Assembly: GCA_009927565.1 (NCBI GenBank)
Contig: RFMT01000288.1
Span: 1-11,722, forward strand
From: Acidimicrobiia bacterium
GTDB taxonomy: Bacteria > Actinomycetota > Acidimicrobiia > Acidimicrobiales > Ilumatobacteraceae
Length of the DNA stretch: 11,722 nt
Reading direction: 5' to 3'
Shown here piece by piece: positions 1 through 7,398 of this stretch. Position 1 is the first letter of the stretch, and each line of letters starts with the position of its first letter. A model generated the notes under the pieces. It was given only the letters and a program-made list of their open reading frames with translations, was not told where the DNA came from and ran no database searches. The translations under genes were made by a program, and so were the position numbers.

Positions 1-40
1 GATTAAAAGTCCGTCGCTCTACCAACTGAGCTAGCGACCC
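1..40 (-). tRNA. tRNA-Lys(UUU), 5' part, cut by the window edge
   Basis: Read on the minus strand from base 40, the sequence gives a 7-nt acceptor strand GGGTCGC, then TA, a D-arm with GCTC/GAGC stem and AGTTGGTA loop, then the anticodon stem strand ACGGA and loop CTTTTAA. The anticodon is TTT (complement of bases 5-7), which reads lysine codons. The last two bases seen, TC, begin the pairing strand expected opposite ACGGA. The variable loop, T-arm and 3' acceptor strand lie beyond base 1. The tRNA is transcribed leftward, away from the MFS gene. Confidence 0.93.
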
Positions 41-51
41 AAGTCGCTGTC

Positions 52-82
52 AGGCTAGTTGATTATCGGGCGGTTTGTTCAA
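52..82 (-). promoter_or_regulatory. possible promoter of the tRNA-Lys gene
   Basis: On the minus strand TAGCCT (57 to 52) fits a TANNNT -10 box. It lies 11 bases before the mature tRNA 5' end, which would give a leader of only a few bases. A TTGAAC at 82 to 77 could be the -35 with a rather long 19-bp spacer. Bases 41-171 hold nothing else I can support. Confidence 0.35.
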
Positions 83-171
83 GCCATTTTGCGACACAAA
101 ACCAACACGACAGCCAAACAAGTCTCGCGCAATAACTCAGTCAGTGCGCCCGCAGATGCTTGACTAAGTGA

Positions 172-1487
172 GTGCGGTTTTTTCCCCAACTCAACGCAAA
201 TCGCCGCACAATTCTCTTGGCGACTTGGGGTCTGTTTGCCGGTCTAACTTTTCTGATGATTTCAGCAGGCAGTTTCAGCACACTGCTTGGCATTCGCGCA
301 GAACTTGAAAAACTGCCGACAATCATCAGTGGTGGAATCACCACCGCCTACTACGCGGGCTTTTTGATTGGGTCTTGGTATTCGCTTCGTGCACTTCGAA
401 GCGTTGGGCACATTCGCGTTTACGCCGCACTTGCGTCATTACTTAGTGCATCAATACTCGTCACCGGCTTGTTCGACTCGCCCATCATTTGGCTAATCAT
501 GCGAATCAGCACCGGCTTTTGTTTGGCTGGCCTCTATGTCGTCGCCGAATCGTGGCTCAACGGCATGGCAGAAAATCACTATCGCGGTCGATTACTTGCG
601 ATCTACAACGTCGTCACAATCGGGGCATGGGGCATGGGGCAATTACTTGTTTCAATTTCGACGCCCGAAACATCAGTGGATTCGCATTTGCGGCGATCGT
701 TGCCTCACTCGCGGTAATCCCAATTTCGATTTCCGAACAAGCAGCAACGCCTGAAATTGAGAATCACCTACATCTCAGTTTGCGTGAGCTTGCAAAGATT
801 GTGCCCACTGGCGCCGGCACGATTTTGCTCGTTGGTCTCGCTCACGGCGGCGTTCTTGGCATGGCAGTAATTCACGCAACGCGTGACGGTCTCAGCATTG
901 GACGAATTGGCATTCTTGTGGCGGTGCTTCAACTTGGCGGCATGGCACTGACTTGGCCAATTTCTGCGGCTTCAGACGACATAGATCGTCGCATTATTGG
1001 TTTATTGTGCTGTCTTGCGGTCATGGGACTCAGTGCCGTCATGCTTACTCAACCAACAGGTAACAACTGGACAATACTTCTGTTGTTCGCAATCGGTGGT
1101 TTTAGTTTTCCGCTTTACGCAATTGGTGGTGCGTACACCAACGACTGGGTTTCGCCAGAGCAAATGGGGGCTGCTGCATCGCAACTTGTAACTCTTTATG
1201 GCCTCGGCGCCATGATTGGGCCACTCGTTGCTGCGCCGTTTCTTGACATCATCGGCACGCAGGGTTTTGCGTGGTCAATTATTTCGTTGCACGCTCTCGT
1301 GCTGTTGTTTTTGATCTATCGCATTCGCGCCTGGCATGCACCAATGACAACAAAGCACTGGGATGATGTGTCGTTTCATGGACGCGCGTTCTTTATTCCT
1401 GCGACGATTGTTTCGCTCGGCGTCAACCGACGCGGGCAATCAGAACGCCAACGCCGGCAAATTGTAGAGCAACAGCAACAACAGTGA
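172..1487 (+). pseudogene. MFS transporter (YcaD-like), frameshifted
   Basis: Two plus-strand frames together read as one 12-helix major facilitator protein. The first half (172-717) starts at GTG 172, directly after an in-frame TGA, and carries a first helix, GFLIGSWYSLRALRSVGHIR (typical MFS loop 2-3 region) and RISTGFCLAGLYVVAESWLN, as in YcaD-type permeases. The second half continues in another frame from about base 657 with GFAFAAIVASLAVIPIS and six more hydrophobic helices. Putting back one T in the run at 656-658 joins them into about 438 residues. The substrate is unknown. No clear ribosome binding site or -10 box precedes GTG 172. The last 22 or so codons, ending in five glutamines, overlap the converging PAQR gene by 65 bp and may not be real protein. 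The break may be gene decay or a sequencing error. Confidence 0.8.
656..658 (+). other. one-base deletion breaking the MFS frame
   Basis: Upstream the frame reads QLLVSI and then drifts into non-family sequence, ending at a stop at 715-717. The frame that resumes membrane-protein sequence (DARNISGFAFAA) is shifted as if one base were missing. The TTT run at 656-658 is the simplest site, since one more T gives VSIFDARNISGF. The exact base could lie anywhere in roughly 645-670. Confidence 0.7.
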
Positions 1488-2087
1488 ACACATGCCACAC
1501 TTCGTGGTAGCCAAACACAAGCGGTCGAAGTTGCGGACGCTGTAGGTAAAACAAAATTGCGCCGATGGTAAACACGATGCCACCGAGTGCGAACAAGAAA
1601 AGACTTGTAAAACCAGCGCGATGGTGAGCCCATGGCAAAATCACTAGCGCTGCCCAACCAATTATCAAATACATTGCGCCCGAAATTTTGTGAGCCCGCC
1701 ATGTAATTTTCAGCGCGATACCAAGAAACGCAGCAGACCAAATCCCGATCAAAAATGCAACGCCGACATTGCGTGGCAGTGCGAGCAAACAAACCGGAGT
1801 GTATGTGCCGGCGATCAGTACGTAACCATCGCGTGATCAAGTTGGCGCATGGTGCGTTGCGAGCGTTGAGTTCGCGTGAACAAGTGGTACGACGCCGATG
1901 TCGAAAATAGCGCAAGTAAAGATGCGACATATACGAACACTGCCGCCCGTGGTAAGCCGCTCGGCGTGACGAGAGTAAGAATGATGCCAGCCGGCAGCGT
2001 GACCGCTACGGCGACTGCGTGAATACGCCCGCGCCAACGAGGTCGCCATTTGCCCATTGCGTGCTGAAACACAGGAACATGTGGCAC
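1423..2087 (-). pseudogene. hemolysin III / PAQR family membrane protein, frameshifted
   Basis: The N-terminal piece (2087 to 1815) has RGRIHA in a first helix and SASYHLF followed by QLDHAMV. The C-terminal piece (in frame from 1821 to 1423) has VLIAGTYTPVC, several helices and GYHEVWHVF near the end. These are the conserved PAQR/hemolysin III signatures, including the histidines and acidic residues thought to bind zinc in the membrane. Restoring one base at 1821-1823 gives DHAMVTVLIAGTYTPV and a 221-residue, seven-helix protein, the usual family length. Despite the name most members are not proven hemolysins, and the role here is unknown. Start GTG 2087 is fixed by a perfect AGGAGGT seven bases upstream. 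The gene lies 43 bp downstream of the stop of the broken membrane-protein gene and converges on the MFS gene. Confidence 0.85.
1821..1823 (-). other. one-base deletion breaking the PAQR frame
   Basis: On the minus strand GTT ACG TAC TGA ends the first frame just after the conserved LDHAMVT. Reading GTA CTG ATC one frame over resumes VLIAGTYTPV exactly where the family continues. One missing base between A1823 and G1821 explains the break. There is no homopolymer at this site. Confidence 0.75.
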
Positions 2088-2094
2088 GTCGCGT

Positions 2095-2101
2095 ACCTCC
2101 T
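2095..2101 (-). promoter_or_regulatory. consensus Shine-Dalgarno AGGAGGT of the PAQR gene
   Basis: The minus strand reads AGGAGGT, then seven bases, then GTG at 2087. This is a perfect anti-16S match with ideal spacing and sets the start codon. A TACGAT (2113 to 2108) just upstream could be the -10 of its own promoter, giving a very short leader that contains the site. It is the only strong ribosome binding site in the window. Confidence 0.8.
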
Positions 2102-2297
2102 AGCGAAATCGTAGTCAGTGCAAGCGATTATTAGTTGTTTTGCGCAAGAACTTCGCTGCAGGGTTTGATTTCGAAATAAAGACCCAGATCGCGTGTCGCT
2201 AATGCTTGCAGATAAGACGTTTCAGATTTCAGAGTCAACACCGAGCCAGATGGCAAAGCATCGCAACCAGGTCGATCAGTTGGGATGCCAGCAAGCG

Positions 2298-2301
2298 TCA
2301 T
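2298..2301 (-). other. one-base deletion near the 3' end of the membrane-protein gene
   Basis: The minus strand reads GCT TCA TGA, ending one frame, with ATG overlapping the stop (ATGA). The overlapping 56-codon frame to 2131 reads as a well-formed continuation (MTLAGIPTDRPGC). A single missing base, for example an A in TCAATG, restores one protein. The alternative is a separate small gene translationally coupled by ATGA. Confidence 0.6.
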
Positions 2302-2815
2302 GAAGCCATTAACTCGTAACCGCGAAATGTAGATTCGCGACCGTTGAAGCGCTTAGTTTGATCTTCAACCGATGCGATCTCAACTTTGTCTTTTGTCGTT
2401 TTGAAAAGTTCAACAAGTTGCTCTTGTTTGTGGGACTGCAGAAAATATTGCGAGCCCCAAAACATGTTTAGCGCAACCGAAATCACTAAGACCGTCGAGA
2501 CCACAATGTTCTTACCTCTCCATTTCAATAACTCATTTAGGCCAACAACGGTGAGCGCTAACCCAAGTGGCATAAGCAACTGATGTCGACTGCGCCAATC
2601 AGCTCGAAACTCGAAAACTGTTAGATATGCCGGACGACCTGCGTATCCGACATAAAGCTCTCCTGCAAAATAAGGGAATAGCGCAAGTGCCGTGATTGAA
2701 AAACCAACTATCAGTAAAACCAAACCCAGCGGAGTTCTTTTTTTCTTGAGTCTTCGCACGCCGATAATCGACAAGCCAGCCAAGCCGATCAATACTGGCC
2801 ATAAGCCTGCTAACA

Positions 2816-2820
2816 CCCCC
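2816..2820 (-). other. one-base deletion in a G run of the membrane-protein gene
   Basis: Five Gs on the minus strand (C on plus). The upstream frame reads NEIGRTTNNQRGRG and then hits TAG within two codons, while the next frame gives VLAGLWPVLIGLAGL, a clear helix. Six Gs instead of five would join them. Homopolymers are common sites of both real slippage and sequencing error. Confidence 0.65.
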
Positions 2821-2968
2821 GCCCTCGTTGGTTGTTGGTAGTCCTGCCAATTTCATTTGGCGGCCAAAATAATGATCGAGAAATTACATATAGCACCGGC
2901 AAAATTGCAATCCTAAAACTTGAAGATGAACGAGACTCAACTTTTTCAGGTTCAACAAACTCGCACGA

Positions 2969-2971
2969 TTA
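2969..2971 (-). other. in-frame TAA stop inside the membrane-protein gene
   Basis: After FTFWLA a TAA interrupts an otherwise open frame that continues SCEFVEPEKVESRSSSSFRI into more helices. A one-base change from a sense codon such as CAA, GAA or AAA would explain it. A pair of compensating indels is possible too: the neighbouring frame between them reads LNRASLLNLKK. Confidence 0.6.
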
Positions 2972-3581
2972 AGCCAGCCAAAATGTAAAAACGGCAACAA
3001 ATAAAGAATAAAAACTATGAGTCTTGAAACTCAAAAACAAAATCACACACGCGAGCAAAAAACTCTTTGACGACCGATAACGCACCAACACAAACCAACC
3101 CAAATAAAACAGAAAATACGAAGTCGTATAGTCAAAAATTGATACAGCCACGCGAGCCTGCATTACTGGCAATAACAAAAACAATAAAACAACTATTTTG
3201 ATGTGATTCGCTGATAGTGCGGTTTCGTGCTGCAGAATTTCAAAAAGAATCAGTGAAATCGCAAAAAATATCAGAAATGTTGAAAAAGTGACGGCCCAGG
3301 TGCCGAGGTTGAGCAACACATATTCAGAAAAACCAGCCCAAGGAGCGCGGCCCATTTTCGTTACTGTTTTGAACGCGTCACCCAATGGTTTATTGAAATA
3401 GCCTTCCCAGTCGTCCCAGTAGAGGGTGTTGGGGCGAAGAAGAGGCCAGCCCCAAGACAAGGTGTAAAGAACGATCGCACTCACCCAAGGAAAGCCGGCC
3501 AACATCCGCTCGGGTTTTGCCATATTTGAAGATACAGACTCAGGCTCGACTGCAGAGTTTGGCGCCGATGACATCAACCAA

Positions 3582-3625
3582 AGATTACTCGCCGTTTACG
3601 CAGCGCCGATGTAGCGCACTAGTTT
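3582..3625. promoter_or_regulatory. divergent leaderless promoter pair between the membrane protein and M14 genes
   Basis: On the minus strand TAATCT (3587 to 3582) stands seven bases before ATG 3574. On the plus strand TAGTTT (3620-3625) stands six bases before ATG 3632. Both fit a TANNNT -10 placed so that transcription starts at the A of the start codon, and neither gene has a ribosome binding site. The -35 regions would sit back to back in the 32 bp between and are not consensus. Confidence 0.6.
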
Positions 3626-3631
3626 TACAGC

Positions 3632-5314
3632 ATGACAATTAATGGTTATGAGTTTGATCGGTTCTTGCGATATGACGAAATGGTTGCGTGGCTAAATGCG
3701 ATAGCGACGAAGTATCCCAAACTTGTAAGCGTCGAATCATATGGCAAGTCGCACAAAGGCCGTGACCTGATGCTCGCGACGATTACCGACACGACAGATG
3801 GCGCGCACAACACAAAACCCGCGCACTGGATTGACGCGAACATTCACGCCACTGAAGTCACGGGCGGCGCAGCAGCGCTGTACATAATCCAAGATCTTGT
3901 CGAAAAATTTAACGCGCGCGACGAAACAGTTGTTGAAGCGTTGCGCACAAGAACTTTTTATATTGCCCCACGCGTCAACCCCGACGGTGTTGAAGATGCG
4001 CTTTCCGACAGACCACTATTTCACCGCTCGAGCGTGCGACCGTGGCCGTGGCGCGACGGTCACTTGTGGCCGGGCCTTCACCCACAAGACATCGACGGTG
4101 ACGGACGAATCTTGACGATGCGCATCGCCGACCCTGATGGCGGATGGATTGAACACAAACAAGACTCCCGCGTCATGGTGCCAGTCGGCCCACTCGGCGC
4201 GCCACGCGGCACTACTCGTTACAGACTGATTCAAGAAGGCTTGATCGAAAACTTTGACGGCTTCACGATTGATCAACCGCGCGACCCAGCCGGTCTTGAC
4301 CTAAACAGAAACTTTCCTGCTGGTTGGGGTGTCAGTGTTCTCGGCTCGGGAGATCATCCTCTTTCAGAACCAGAAACCGATTCGTTGGTGCGCGCCGTCA
4401 AAGCGCGACCAAATGTTTGCGGCTACAACGCGTTCCACACGGCAGGTGGTTTCATGTTGCGCCCGAGCAGCAGCAAACCCGATTCGCAATTACCACCCGT
4501 CGACTTATTCATCTTCAATGAGTTTGGCAAGCACTCGACACCACTGACTACGTATCCAGTTCACTCAGTCTTCGAAGATCTCACATGGGATAAATCTTCG
4601 GTGATGGGTGGTGCCGGCGATGACTGGGCATATGACCATCTCGGGGTCTATTCATGGACAACTGAATTTTGGGATGCCGTGTATCACGCCACTGGCGAAC
4701 ACTCATCAACCGACATTTGGTACGTCGGACCAACTGTCGAGCAAGATCTCGCTGTGTGTCGATGGTCAGACACTCATGCACCAGATAGTTACGTGAAGTG
4801 GTACAAGTTTGATCACCCACAACTGGGCAAAGTCGAACTTGGTGGTGCTGATGCGTTTCGCATCTGGACAAACGCACCTTCATCAAAGTTGCGCGCCGAA
4901 ATCGCGGCTCACGCCGAAGTCGCCGTGTATCAGGCGATGGCATCGCCACGGCTTGAAATCAAGCACACAAAGGCAGAGTCACTGGGAAACGACACCTGGC
5001 GCGTTGAACTCGGCGTTGCCAACACGGGTTGGCTCGGCACCGAAGTGACGAAACTGGCCCACGACCACAAAATTGTTTTGCCAATTACGGTCGAAGTCTC
5101 GGGGGCACAGACTATTGGCTGTGCAGCAAAAGAAAAAGTTGGTCAACTTGCTGGGCGCTCAATGTTTTTGTTGAACGGTGGCGCGATGTCAGACGGCACC
5201 CCCGATCGACTAATGCATTCGTGGGTTGTGAGGGCAGATAGCGGCACTGAGGTTGTTCTGACCGTACGACATCCTCGTTGCGGAGAAGTCGCAACAACAC
5301 TCAAACTGAACTAG
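3632..5314 (+). CDS. M14-family zinc carboxypeptidase
   Basis: A 560-residue metallopeptidase predicted to cleave C-terminal residues from peptides or related amide bonds. The zinc site is visible: HATE supplies His72 and Glu75, and FHTAGG supplies the third ligand His269. NPDG (116-119) and DLNRNFP (223-229, substrate carboxylate-binding Asn-Arg) are classic M14 motifs, and TTEFWD gives the general-base Glu345. Between NPDG and DLNRNF lies an insertion of about 100 residues holding DIDGDG (153-158), which resembles a calcium loop. After residue 435 a further 120 residues, beta-rich by appearance, form a C-terminal domain I cannot name. There is no signal peptide, so it is probably cytoplasmic. 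ATG 3632 fits a leaderless -10. The stop TAG shares the palindrome CTAG with the converging SWEET gene. The precise substrate is unknown. Confidence 0.92.
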   Translation: MTINGYEFDRFLRYDEMVAWLNAIATKYPKLVSVESYGKSHKGRDLMLATITDTTDGAHNTKPAHWIDANIHATEVTGGAAALYIIQDLVEKFNARDETVVEALRTRTFYIAPRVNPDGVEDALSDRPLFHRSSVRPWPWRDGHLWPGLHPQDIDGDGRILTMRIADPDGGWIEHKQDSRVMVPVGPLGAPRGTTRYRLIQEGLIENFDGFTIDQPRDPAGLDLNRNFPAGWGVSVLGSGDHPLSEPETDSLVRAVKARPNVCGYNAFHTAGGFMLRPSSSKPDSQLPPVDLFIFNEFGKHSTPLTTYPVHSVFEDLTWDKSSVMGGAGDDWAYDHLGVYSWTTEFWDAVYHATGEHSSTDIWYVGPTVEQDLAVCRWSDTHAPDSYVKWYKFDHPQLGKVELGGADAFRIWTNAPSSKLRAEIAAHAEVAVYQAMASPRLEIKHTKAESLGNDTWRVELGVANTGWLGTEVTKLAHDHKIVLPITVEVSGAQTIGCAAKEKVGQLAGRSMFLLNGGAMSDGTPDRLMHSWVVRADSGTEVVLTVRHPRCGEVATTLKLN

Positions 5315-5919
5315 TTTGCTGGCGTCTCAATTGGCGCTTGAAATTTTTTGTGCGATTTGACTGCGCGAACCCAAATATAAAATGCGCCGAGCGTGCCGAT
5401 GATGTTAGGTAGCGACACAAACCAGTCGTCGATCATTGCGCCGTAGATAAGCCACGTCAAGCAACAAAACGACAACAATCCATACATTGCTGCCGACACA
5501 CCGTAGAGATGTTCTGTGCGATATACACGCACCACTTGCGGAATGATCGCGGGTGCGCCGATTGCGACTGTGCACCAACCCATCAGCGTGATCGAAAAGT
5601 TGGCGATCAAAGATCCGACGACGAAAACTGCAATAAGTGTAGATACAGGAATCAACCATGAAATTTTCTTGTGTTTGACACAAACATACAAAATCGAAGA
5701 GAGTGCGACGACTAATAGCCCATTAGAAAGAGCAACTTGACCTTCAGGTTTGTTGAGTCCATAAATTGTCCACATCAGCGAGCCACTACAGCCCTGCAAA
5801 AACGAATAAGGTGAGATACCTTCGGTTGAGTTCTTCGCGAAAACTCGAACAACCTGTGGCCAAACGAATGCAATCGATGTGCCGGTCGCGAAAAAGCCAA
5901 CAATCGTCGTTATTGACAC
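5311..5919 (-). CDS. SWEET-type (MtN3/PQ-loop) sugar transporter, two repeats in one chain
   Basis: A 202-residue membrane protein with two matching PQ-loop repeats. Repeat one has PQVVRVFAKNSTEGIS (21-36), Trp50 and Asn66; repeat two has PQVVRVYRTEHLYGVS (127-142), Trp156 and Asn172. The Trp-to-Asn distance is 16 in both, and these residues line the sugar pocket in SemiSWEETs and SWEETs. Hydrophobic stretches fit a 3+1+3 arrangement, the linker helix being about 86-106. Most bacterial members are single-repeat SemiSWEETs of about 90 residues that must dimerise; this one carries both halves. The expected role is facilitated diffusion of mono- or disaccharides. Start GTG 5919 follows TAATGT by six bases with no ribosome binding site. 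No sugar-metabolism gene adjoins it, so the substrate is open. Confidence 0.85.
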   Translation of the reverse strand: MSITTIVGFFATGTSIAFVWPQVVRVFAKNSTEGISPYSFLQGCSGSLMWTIYGLNKPEGQVALSNGLLVVALSSILYVCVKHKKISWLIPVSTLIAVFVVGSLIANFSITLMGWCTVAIGAPAIIPQVVRVYRTEHLYGVSAAMYGLLSFCCLTWLIYGAMIDDWFVSLPNIIGTLGAFYIWVRAVKSHKKFQAPIETPAN

Positions 5920-5925
5920 TTTTTC

Positions 5926-5969
5926 ACATTAGTTCAGCAAATCTGTCACAAATCGTCTATTGGTAGCGT
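5926..5969. promoter_or_regulatory. divergent leaderless promoter pair between the SWEET gene and the unknown 473-aa gene
   Basis: On the minus strand TAATGT (5931 to 5926) stands six bases before GTG 5919. On the plus strand TAGCGT (5964-5969) stands seven bases before GTG 5977. No ribosome binding site is seen for either gene. The two -10 boxes are 32 bp apart, as in the 3582-3625 pair. No convincing -35 consensus is present. Confidence 0.6.
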
Positions 5970-5976
5970 TCATGCC

Positions 5977-7398
5977 GTGATCACGACTTACGGCTTTTCG
6001 ATTGCGACACCAAACAAAGATTTGCGACAAGCCGCAATTGATGCAGTATTTCGTTGGCTTGACGATGTCCATCCCCATGAGAAGCGAACAAACTCAACCC
6101 CAGTGACAATTCGACACGATACTCATGACCCAATTTTTCGCGTTGATGTGCTCGAGCAAGACCCGCGGCAAGCGGCCGCGCGCGGCACCACAGCGACCTT
6201 GATGACCTCAAAGAACGAACTCTATTTTGATCTACGAAGATCTCTGCGACCAACAAAGTCCGCTCTCTTGCCTCGCAGAACGATCGACCGCCCAGAACCT
6301 CGACTCAATAAACTCGTCGTCGAAATTGTAGAACTGTTCAAGACACGCGATGCCGGACAAATCATCAGCCCGAAAATCATCATCGCCAACGACAAACTCG
6401 GAGGTCAGTCACTTGCCGCACTTGCCGAAGCACCCGGCCGACGACTGCCGATCGTCATCGAAACAATTGTCGGCAAACCTCGCGCGATAACCAATGCGAA
6501 CACAGCGATGCAACTCGCGGGCATCGCCCATGTTGCCCATGTCTCGTCACACGTTGCCGAAGAATCATTCACTGGTTTGCATGGCGCTCGTATCATTTCG
6601 CCAGACCGAATCACGGTCGTTTGGCCGCGTGGTGCAGAAACAGAAAACTTTTTTCAACTTGACGATGACGAACTCGTCAAACAATTGATTGCCGCCTCGA
6701 TCGGCTCACTTGCCACGCTCATTCTTACGCCTCCAAAAAGGCGGGCGCTAGATCATCTTCAGAAACCAGAAATGACTGCGACTAGCCAAACTTCTGGCAC
6801 GAACACGGCGTCCGAACTAGACGAGTTGCGCCGTGTTAACCGCGAGTTGATCGAAGAAAATGCCGGACTAAAAGAAAATGCGACACTCACCGACATGTTG
6901 AGTGCAAGAAAGACCGAAGAACGTGACTGGGCTTACGATCAACTCACGACTTTCTTAGGAATGAAAGAAGACAAAAGTTATCTCAACAAGGTCTCTGACG
7001 CGATTGAATACGCCGCAAAAAACCTTACAAACCTTGTATTTCACACCAGGGCCCTTGAGTCGGCAAGAAATTCAGAGTTGATTAACGGTCGTCGCGTTTA
7101 TTCAAACTTGGTCGAGCTCAACAACCTGGCAGCGCGATTACAACGAGGTGATTTTGCTCCAAATGTTTTTAATATCTATTGCAACCAACAACTGAGCAAC
7201 TTTGCCGCGTCAATTAGCGATGAGGCCGAGAACCGGTACGCACAGGACTATGCGATCGAATGGAAGGGCGTCAACGTGCTAGCAAAGCCCCATATTCGTT
7301 GTGGCGATGCGCGAATTCACTTCTACCACGACACGACCACAAACGAAATTGTCATCGCTTATGTTGGTCGACACCTACGCGACAAAAGCACGAATTAA
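5977..7398 (+). CDS. unknown 473-aa protein: N-terminal alpha/beta region, coiled coil, C-terminal RelE-like-looking segment
   Basis: I do not recognise this protein. Residues 1-250 look like an alpha/beta region, with strands such as PKIIIAND (132-139) and LPIVIETIVG (157-166), a helix leading to IAHVAHVSS (183-191), and GLHGARIISPDRITVVWP (200-217). Residues 278-310 (SELDELRRVNRELIEENAGL onward) are heptad-like and charged, suggesting a coiled coil, followed by a helical stretch to about 415. The end (437-467) reads KPHIRCGDARIHFYHDTTTN then EIVIAYVGRHL, a strand-turn-strand pattern ending in a conserved-looking histidine that reminds me of the last strands of RelE-fold toxins. There is no signal peptide or membrane helix, so it is probably cytoplasmic. 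GTG 5977 fits a leaderless -10. Its stop shares TTAA with the converging SDR gene. A role in defence or nucleic-acid handling is only a guess. Confidence 0.85.
   Translation: MITTYGFSIATPNKDLRQAAIDAVFRWLDDVHPHEKRTNSTPVTIRHDTHDPIFRVDVLEQDPRQAAARGTTATLMTSKNELYFDLRRSLRPTKSALLPRRTIDRPEPRLNKLVVEIVELFKTRDAGQIISPKIIIANDKLGGQSLAALAEAPGRRLPIVIETIVGKPRAITNANTAMQLAGIAHVAHVSSHVAEESFTGLHGARIISPDRITVVWPRGAETENFFQLDDDELVKQLIAASIGSLATLILTPPKRRALDHLQKPEMTATSQTSGTNTASELDELRRVNRELIEENAGLKENATLTDMLSARKTEERDWAYDQLTTFLGMKEDKSYLNKVSDAIEYAAKNLTNLVFHTRALESARNSELINGRRVYSNLVELNNLAARLQRGDFAPNVFNIYCNQQLSNFAASISDEAENRYAQDYAIEWKGVNVLAKPHIRCGDARIHFYHDTTTNEIVIAYVGRHLRDKSTN

Larger units (their letters stand above)
2131..3574 (-). 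pseudogene. multi-span membrane protein, GT-C glycosyltransferase-like, disrupted three times
   Basis: Three minus-strand frames join into a protein of about 480 residues with many hydrophobic helices. After the first helix comes TLYWDDWEGYF (DD at residues 54-55). An acidic pair in the first outer loop is a hallmark of GT-C-fold glycosyltransferases that use lipid-linked sugars, so that is my best guess; I do not recognise the exact family. The chain runs to a TAA at 2971-2969, continues in the same frame (for example FRIAILPVLYVISRSLFWPP), shifts in the G run at 2820-2816 to VLAGLWPVLIGLAGLSI, and shifts again at 2301-2298 into a soluble tail, MTLAGIPTDRPGCDALPSGS to a TAA at 2133-2131. The tail follows RGYELMAS naturally and its four cysteine-bearing or aromatic blocks look like a folded end rather than a new gene. 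ATG 3574 is preferred over the adjacent TTG 3577 because of the -10 spacing. Without function or expression data the glycosyltransferase call stays tentative. Confidence 0.6.

Noticed and set aside
640..670. Programmed ribosomal frameshift in the MFS gene
   Set aside because: No slippery heptamer or following stem-loop is visible, and neighbouring genes carry similar one-base losses, which points to decay or error.
1468..1487. Five-glutamine end of the MFS frame as a functional polyQ tail
   Set aside because: It lies on the antisense of the PAQR C-terminal codons, and the codons are a short CAA/CAG run; readthrough past the true end is more likely.
1376..1930. 184-codon minus-strand open frame across the PAQR region
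   Set aside because: It reads as arginine- and cysteine-rich nonsense in a shifted frame, while the overlapping frame gives the clear hemolysin III motifs.
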